From JBBQTU01 sp038213005 (lineage in GTDB: Bacteria > Planctomycetota > Phycisphaerae > Tepidisphaerales > Tepidisphaeraceae), in contig JBBQTU010000028.1 in the NCBI GenBank assembly GCA_038213005.1, positions 1 through 25,949 on the forward strand: a stretch of 25,949 bases of DNA, in the 5' to 3' direction. Made by a program: the position numbers and the translations under genes. Positions within the stretch are counted from its first letter, which is position 1. The number at the start of each line of letters is the position of its first letter. Positions 22,527 through 25,949 of this stretch are shown one piece after another. Below the pieces are notes generated by a model. It saw nothing but the letters and a program-made list of their open reading frames with translations. It did no database searches and was not told where the DNA came from.

Positions 22527-23159
22527 ATGGGGCTCGTATCGCAGATGCCGCCGCGGTGGTTCGACTGGGATCAGGCGATCAACCAGCATGGGCTGCGTTT
22601 GCCACACGTGAGTCAGCGAGGCTGCATCTACTTCGTGACCTCGCGTCTGGCCGACTCCATTCCCACCGAACGGTTGAGGGCATGGAAGGCTGGACGTGAT
22701 GCCTGGCTGCAGAGCAACCCCCGGCCTCATACCATCCAGCAGGAGCAGGCACTCAGGTTGATGTATTCATCCCGAATCGAAAGATACCTGGATGCCGGCC
22801 ATGGTGCCGCACTTCTCCGTCAAGAGATCGTCCAGGGCATCGTGAAAGATGTTCTGGGCCATGACGACGGCCATGAATATTCTTTGGGTGATTTTGTCGT
22901 CATGCCAAACCACATCCATGCGTTGGTGCAAACCGGGTTGGGCATCAAGCATCTGGGCAATCAGTGGCAGCGAGTGTCCGCTCACAAGATCAACAAGGCC
23001 TTGGGGCGCGAGGGAGCGGTCTGGCAGGAGGAGCCATTCGACCACGTCGTGCGGAATGAGGAGCTGTTGCGCAAGTGCCAGCGGTATATTCACAACAATC
23101 CAGCGAGGCTTGCGCCGGGCATGTACCTGCTGGGCAAAGGGCTGGCCCAGTGGGCGTAA
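22527..23159 (+). CDS. REP-associated tyrosine transposase (RAYT, Y1/HUH family)
   Basis: 210 residues from ATG 22527 (ATG 22545 is also possible). The IS200-like Y1 domain is complete: RGCIYFVTSRLADSIP, VMPNHIHALVQ with the HUH motif His129-Ile-His131, WQRVSAHKINKALG, then VWQEEPFDHVVRNEE and the catalytic Tyr187 in CQRYIHNNPARL. Length and motifs fit RAYT proteins, single-copy chromosomal transposases that recognise REP hairpins and cut single-stranded DNA through a 5'-phosphotyrosine. Two near-identical REPIN-like elements bracket the gene, and a different palindromic element follows directly after the stop; all motif residues are intact, so it may be active. No terminal IS200/IS605-type ends beyond the REPs were seen. 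Confidence 0.9.
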   Translation: MGLVSQMPPRWFDWDQAINQHGLRLPHVSQRGCIYFVTSRLADSIPTERLRAWKAGRDAWLQSNPRPHTIQQEQALRLMYSSRIERYLDAGHGAALLRQEIVQGIVKDVLGHDDGHEYSLGDFVVMPNHIHALVQTGLGIKHLGNQWQRVSAHKINKALGREGAVWQEEPFDHVVRNEELLRKCQRYIHNNPARLAPGMYLLGKGLAQWA

Positions 23160-23165
23160 GGCCCC

Positions 23166-23307
23166 GCAACAAAATAAGTTGACCGATGTTGCTTGACCTT
23201 GAGGCCGTGCTCTTCGTTGCTCGCTCGTTACAGATCATTATGCTCCTCGCTCGCGCCTCGATCACGACCTCAATGTCGGCGCAATCTCAGTCACCTTATT
23301 TTGTCGC
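23166..23307. repeat. Second palindromic element, 142 bases, directly after the RAYT gene
   Basis: Left end 23166-23186 starts GCAACAAAATAAGTTGACC; the reverse complement of the right end (23287-23307) starts GCGACAAAATAAGGTGACT. 18 of 21 positions match, with a shared ACAAAATAAG core. The inner arms also pair loosely (TTGAGGCCGTG against TTGAGGTCGTG). The AT-rich ends differ from the GC-rich REPIN ends, so this is a separate family. It starts six bases after the RAYT stop and stops ten bases before REPIN copy B. Confidence 0.7.
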
Positions 23308-23317
23308 GATGCCTAAG

Positions 23318-23463
23318 AGTGGGGGCGGTCGCCTCGACCGCCCCTTTTCGGCCCACACAAGAGGAGCGACGATGTGCCAAATGGCGCCATGAACTGAGGC
23401 GCCTCCCAGATGCCGCGGCACCGCGAATAACGAGATGGAGCGGTCGAGGCGACCGGCCCCACT
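23318..23463 (+). repeat. REPIN-like 146-base element, copy B
   Basis: 143 of 146 bases match copy A at 22331-22476; the differences are a T/A in the CCCACTCAAG region, a T/C in GGTGCC and a C/G near the right REP. The same inverted REP ends and hairpins are present. It ends 14 bases before the lgt stop and could also act as a bidirectional terminator between convergent RAYT and lgt. Confidence 0.85.
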
Positions 23464-23476
23464 GCGAGGCTCATCG

Positions 23477-24418
23477 CTAATGCGCCGTGCGCGCCACTCG
23501 CCGGTGATACCAGCCGAAGCCCCACCACAGGATCCAGGCGGCGATGAACTGCGGGATCGCCATCACCATGCTGAAGCTCAGCGGGCCCAGCACGGCCGGC
23601 TCTACACGCAACATCTCCAGAATGAATCGCGTCACCGGCTCGATGATCAGCATCAGGGCAAACACGCGCCCCGGCACCTTGCATATCGGCATCCACGCCA
23701 GCAGGACGGCCGCGATCAACAGCGCTGTGATCGTGGAATAGAGTTGGGTGGGATGCACCGCCAGCGTATGCTCGGCCCCGGCGATCGCAATCAGGTCCGG
23801 ATCATTCTTGATCATTTCCGGGGGGGCCAGCATTCTCCCGCCGCCCGGCAAGCGGAGCATCAATTCATCGGGCGGCCGAACCTTGCCCTGATCGACCTGT
23901 TCGATATAGGCGTAGCTGTGATAGGGAAACCTGACGGCCCAGGGAAGGTCGCACGCCGCCCCATAGCAGCAACCGTTGAGCAAGCAACCAACCCGCCCGA
24001 ATGCCAGCCCGACCATGAGGCAAGGCGCGACAATATCCATCCCCACCCGCAGCGACACCCTCTTCCGCCGCCCGTACCACAGCAGGGCTCCGGTCGCCAG
24101 GATAAACCCGCCGTAGTACGTCAGCCCCCCCGAACTGATGTTGGCCGCCCGCCAGACACTCTGGCCCAGCGTCGATTGCGAATTGAAATACTCCGACGAG
24201 TTTTCCAGCACATGGGACAGCCGGGCGCCGACCACACCGCTGAGCATCGCCAGCAGGCCGGCGTTCACGAACAGCTCAGGGTCGATCCCTCGCCGCCGCG
24301 CCAGGGCCTTGGCGAGCGAGATCGCCAGGATCACGCCAAGCACCAGCATCAGGCCGTAGCCGTAGACGGGTATGTCGCGCCAGCCAAGGATGGGAATGCG
24401 AAACAGCTCCTGCCACAT
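23477..24418 (-). CDS. lgt: Prolipoprotein diacylglyceryl transferase
   Basis: 313 residues. Lgt transfers diacylglycerol from phosphatidylglycerol to the lipobox cysteine of prolipoproteins in the inner membrane. Seven or so membrane helices are visible. Motifs: IPVYGYGLMLVLG at the start, ISSGGLTYYGGF (95-106), the Lgt signature GRVGCLLNGCCYG (141-153), HPTQLYSTI and FILEMLRVEP near the C-terminus. The Cys-rich version of the signature (E. coli has GRIGNFINGELYG) is also found in other phyla. A loop of about 50 residues between YGAACDLPWAVRF and HPTQLY is typical of the long form. The start ATG 24418 is 17 bases after panD, so panD-lgt probably form an operon. Confidence 0.95.
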   Translation of the reverse strand: MWQELFRIPILGWRDIPVYGYGLMLVLGVILAISLAKALARRRGIDPELFVNAGLLAMLSGVVGARLSHVLENSSEYFNSQSTLGQSVWRAANISSGGLTYYGGFILATGALLWYGRRKRVSLRVGMDIVAPCLMVGLAFGRVGCLLNGCCYGAACDLPWAVRFPYHSYAYIEQVDQGKVRPPDELMLRLPGGGRMLAPPEMIKNDPDLIAIAGAEHTLAVHPTQLYSTITALLIAAVLLAWMPICKVPGRVFALMLIIEPVTRFILEMLRVEPAVLGPLSFSMVMAIPQFIAAWILWWGFGWYHRRVARTAH

Positions 24419-24435
24419 GGACGATCCTTCGCTCG

Positions 24436-24810
24436 CTATGGCAGCGTCTTATGTTCCACCACGTCGATCACGTGGTTCTTGTCGCTAAGGATCAGCACCC
24501 GCGACTTGTGGCTGGGCAGTTCCTCGTCGCTGGCGAGTACGAAGCTCATCACGATCACGTGGTGCCCCACATCCGACAGGCGGGCGGCCGCCCCGTTGAT
24601 GCCGATCACGCCCGAGCCGGCCTTGCCGGGGATGATGTAGGTCTCAAACCGGTTGCCGTTCTCGCAATCGGCCACCAGCACGCCTTCATTGGGCAAGAGG
24701 CCACTTTCCTTGAGCAGGTCCGAGTCGATCGTGATGCTGCCGTGGTAATCGAGACGGGTCTCCGTCACGATCGCCCGGTGCAGCTTCGCTTTGAGCAGCT
24801 TGGTTAACAT
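24436..24810 (-). CDS. panD: Aspartate 1-decarboxylase
   Basis: 124 residues, the normal length. PanD makes beta-alanine from L-aspartate for pantothenate and CoA. The self-cleavage site is intact: DYHGSITID, with Gly24-Ser25, where Ser25 becomes the pyruvoyl group. Also seen: KLHRAIVTET at the start, NRFETYIIPGKAGSG, INGAAARL and GHHVIVMSF. The last strands, SRVLILSDKNHVIDV, are as in the family. It is the first gene of a probable panD-lgt unit; other pantothenate genes are not in the window. No strong ribosome site was identified. Confidence 0.96.
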   Translation of the reverse strand: MLTKLLKAKLHRAIVTETRLDYHGSITIDSDLLKESGLLPNEGVLVADCENGNRFETYIIPGKAGSGVIGINGAAARLSDVGHHVIVMSFVLASDEELPSHKSRVLILSDKNHVIDVVEHKTLP

Positions 24811-24943
24811 CAGGGGCGATATTGTAAGCCAATCGGCCTGCCGCGTGTAGTCAACCGGACTACCCTGTCATCCGGACGACTCATGTCGCAACCCTGCCAG
24901 CCAAGCCAAATGAGGCTCCACGCGCCCCATCCCACCCGTCCCG

Positions 24944-25378
24944 TCAGTCATGCCCGACCTGATCCGGCAATTCGTTCACATCGTCTTTGCTTCTTGGAAA
25001 GTGCTCCGCGAGCGCTCGCCCGGCCTCGTTGATCCCGTGCTCGATCGCCTCGGTAAACTGGTTCTGTTGAAAATAACTCCTCATCGACCCGGCCACCTTC
25101 TGCCAGAATTCATCACCGCAACGACCATGAATCGCCTCGTCCCCGAGGATCGAAAACACCTGGCTCCCGGGAGCAACGAAGATCAGCACACCATTGCGTA
25201 GCGCTGTCTTGTGCATTGCCAGTTTCTGAAACTGCTCTTTTGCCGCTGCCACCGGGTCGCCTACCGGCCGACGCGTCACAAACACGCGAATCTCGGCCGA
25301 ACTGAGCGTCTCGGCCTGCTGGATCGCCTTGACGACCCGATCCTGATCGATCTGCTTGACAAACTGCCTGGTGTCCAT
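24944..25378 (-). CDS. TPM-domain protein, soluble (second gene of a pair)
   Basis: 144 residues from ATG 25378; GGAG lies about 12 bases upstream. The frame runs further up only as a shadow of the glycine-rich tail of the preceding gene. The TPM domain is seen in VVKAIQQAETLSSAEIRVFV, KEQFQKLAMHKTALRNGVLI, VFSILGDEAIHGRCGDEFW and YFQQNQFTEAIEHGINEAG. Without signal peptide or membrane segment, it is probably cytoplasmic. TPM domains (Psb32/CLP0009-like) may have phosphatase activity; the biological role in bacteria is open. It starts five bases after the stop of the upstream TPM gene, so the pair is cotranscribed. Confidence 0.85.
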   Translation of the reverse strand: MDTRQFVKQIDQDRVVKAIQQAETLSSAEIRVFVTRRPVGDPVAAAKEQFQKLAMHKTALRNGVLIFVAPGSQVFSILGDEAIHGRCGDEFWQKVAGSMRSYFQQNQFTEAIEHGINEAGRALAEHFPRSKDDVNELPDQVGHD

Positions 25379-25383
25379 GGGCT

Positions 25384-25949
25384 TTACCAACTCCCCCCGG
25401 CGCCACCGCCGCCAAAGCTGCCACCCCCGCCGCTGAATCCGCCGCCACCACCGCGTCCGCCGCCGCCACCGAATCCCCCGCCCCACGACCCGGAGGATCG
25501 CGAGCCAAACCGGCCATAGGTGACGCCACCACCTCGCCTGAGGATCGCCAGCAATATGAATACGCCCACGAAGACGACCGCAAAGGCGATCGAAGCCGGG
25601 CTCTGCTTCTGCTTGCTGACCGTATGTCCTGTCCCCTTATACTCGCCCTTGGTGGCCGCGATGATCGCGTCGATCCCCGCTGCCAGCCCGCCGGCGAAAT
25701 CGCCCTGCCTCACCTGTGGCGTGATCACGGTATCGATGATCTGCTTCGCGGTGGCATCGGGCAGGGCTCCCTCCAACCCATACCCCACCTGCAGATACAT
25801 CCGCCGATCCCCGGTGAACACAAACAGCACCGCTCCGTTATTCTTCCCCTTTTGTCCGACTTTCCACGCCTGCGCCACGCGCACGGCATAGTCCTCGATC
25901 GATGAATCCGACTCCATCTTCGGATAAATCGCTACCACGAGCTGGCTCG
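25384..25949 (-). CDS. TPM-domain membrane protein with glycine-rich tail (YgcG-like), 5' end outside window
   Basis: The frame is open to the window edge; about 187 residues are visible. The text QLVVAIYPKMESDSSIEDY, AVRVAQAWKVGQK and KNNGAVLFVFTGDRRMYLQ, then VGYGLEGALPDATAKQIID and FAGGLAAGIDAI, is the second part of a TPM domain, with the D-R-R/G-Y-G-L-E-G-x-L-x-D motif. A membrane helix (ASIAFAVVFVGVFILLAIL) follows, then RRGGG and a Gly/Ser-rich C-terminus ending GGGGAGGSW. The missing N-terminus presumably holds a signal peptide. The product should be anchored in the membrane with the TPM domain outside. It leads the two-gene TPM unit. Confidence 0.88.
   Translation of the reverse strand, partial: SQLVVAIYPKMESDSSIEDYAVRVAQAWKVGQKGKNNGAVLFVFTGDRRMYLQVGYGLEGALPDATAKQIIDTVITPQVRQGDFAGGLAAGIDAIIAATKGEYKGTGHTVSKQKQSPASIAFAVVFVGVFILLAILRRGGGVTYGRFGSRSSGSWGGGFGGGGGRGGGGGFSGGGGSFGGGGAGGSW

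Overview
The window reads as part of a high-GC Planctomycetota-like chromosome (inference). The signs are an FHA/pseudopilin-like/hydrolase fusion, DUF4870 and LURP-one proteins, flavin-dependent ThyX, a small membrane protein of a type I associate with planctomycetes, large secreted carbohydrate-active proteins, and long non-coding gaps full of palindromic repeats. Nothing here fixes the species; it could be a metagenome contig. No rRNA, tRNA or CRISPR array was seen.

Layout. 1-4438 is accessory: the 3' end of an N-6 DNA methylase, translationally overlapped by a broken dinD, then a 700-base gap and an intact hipB-hipA toxin-antitoxin pair with palindromes at its promoter. 4609-8692 is on the minus strand: a 1015-residue secreted clan-A-type glycoside hydrolase-like protein with a CBM9-like C-terminus, a DUF4870 membrane protein and a small unknown gene with its own terminator. 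9216-13598 holds trmB, a divergent SRPBCC gene, a conserved unknown, a LURP-one protein, and a fusion joining zinc ribbon, FHA, transmembrane/pseudopilin-like and alpha/beta-hydrolase modules.

13.6-16.8 kb is a gene graveyard. It holds the tail of a calcium-binding-repeat-type protein, a DUF559 nuclease domain with no start codon, a TOTE-type superfamily II helicase cut at both ends, unidentified frameshifted scraps, and a reading frame that joins a planctomycete-type membrane protein to part of a KilA-N domain. The helicase and DUF559 pieces lie in the order and orientation expected if they were once one gene. 16.6-17.5 kb has no gene but is packed with REP/REPIN-like palindromes.

17.6-25.9 kb is housekeeping: thyX, a LolA-like periplasmic protein, a long U32-family (RlhA-like) protein, then on the minus strand lgt, panD and two TPM-domain genes. 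Inserted between the U32 gene and lgt is the most striking item: a RAYT-type Y1 (HUH) transposase bracketed by two 146-base, near-identical elements whose ends are inverted REP hairpins, with a third, different 142-base palindromic element directly after its stop codon. Diverged copies of the same REP sit in the graveyard 6 kb away. This looks like a planctomycete REPIN-RAYT system, with the defence-gene remnants marking the same stretch as a region of rapid turnover.
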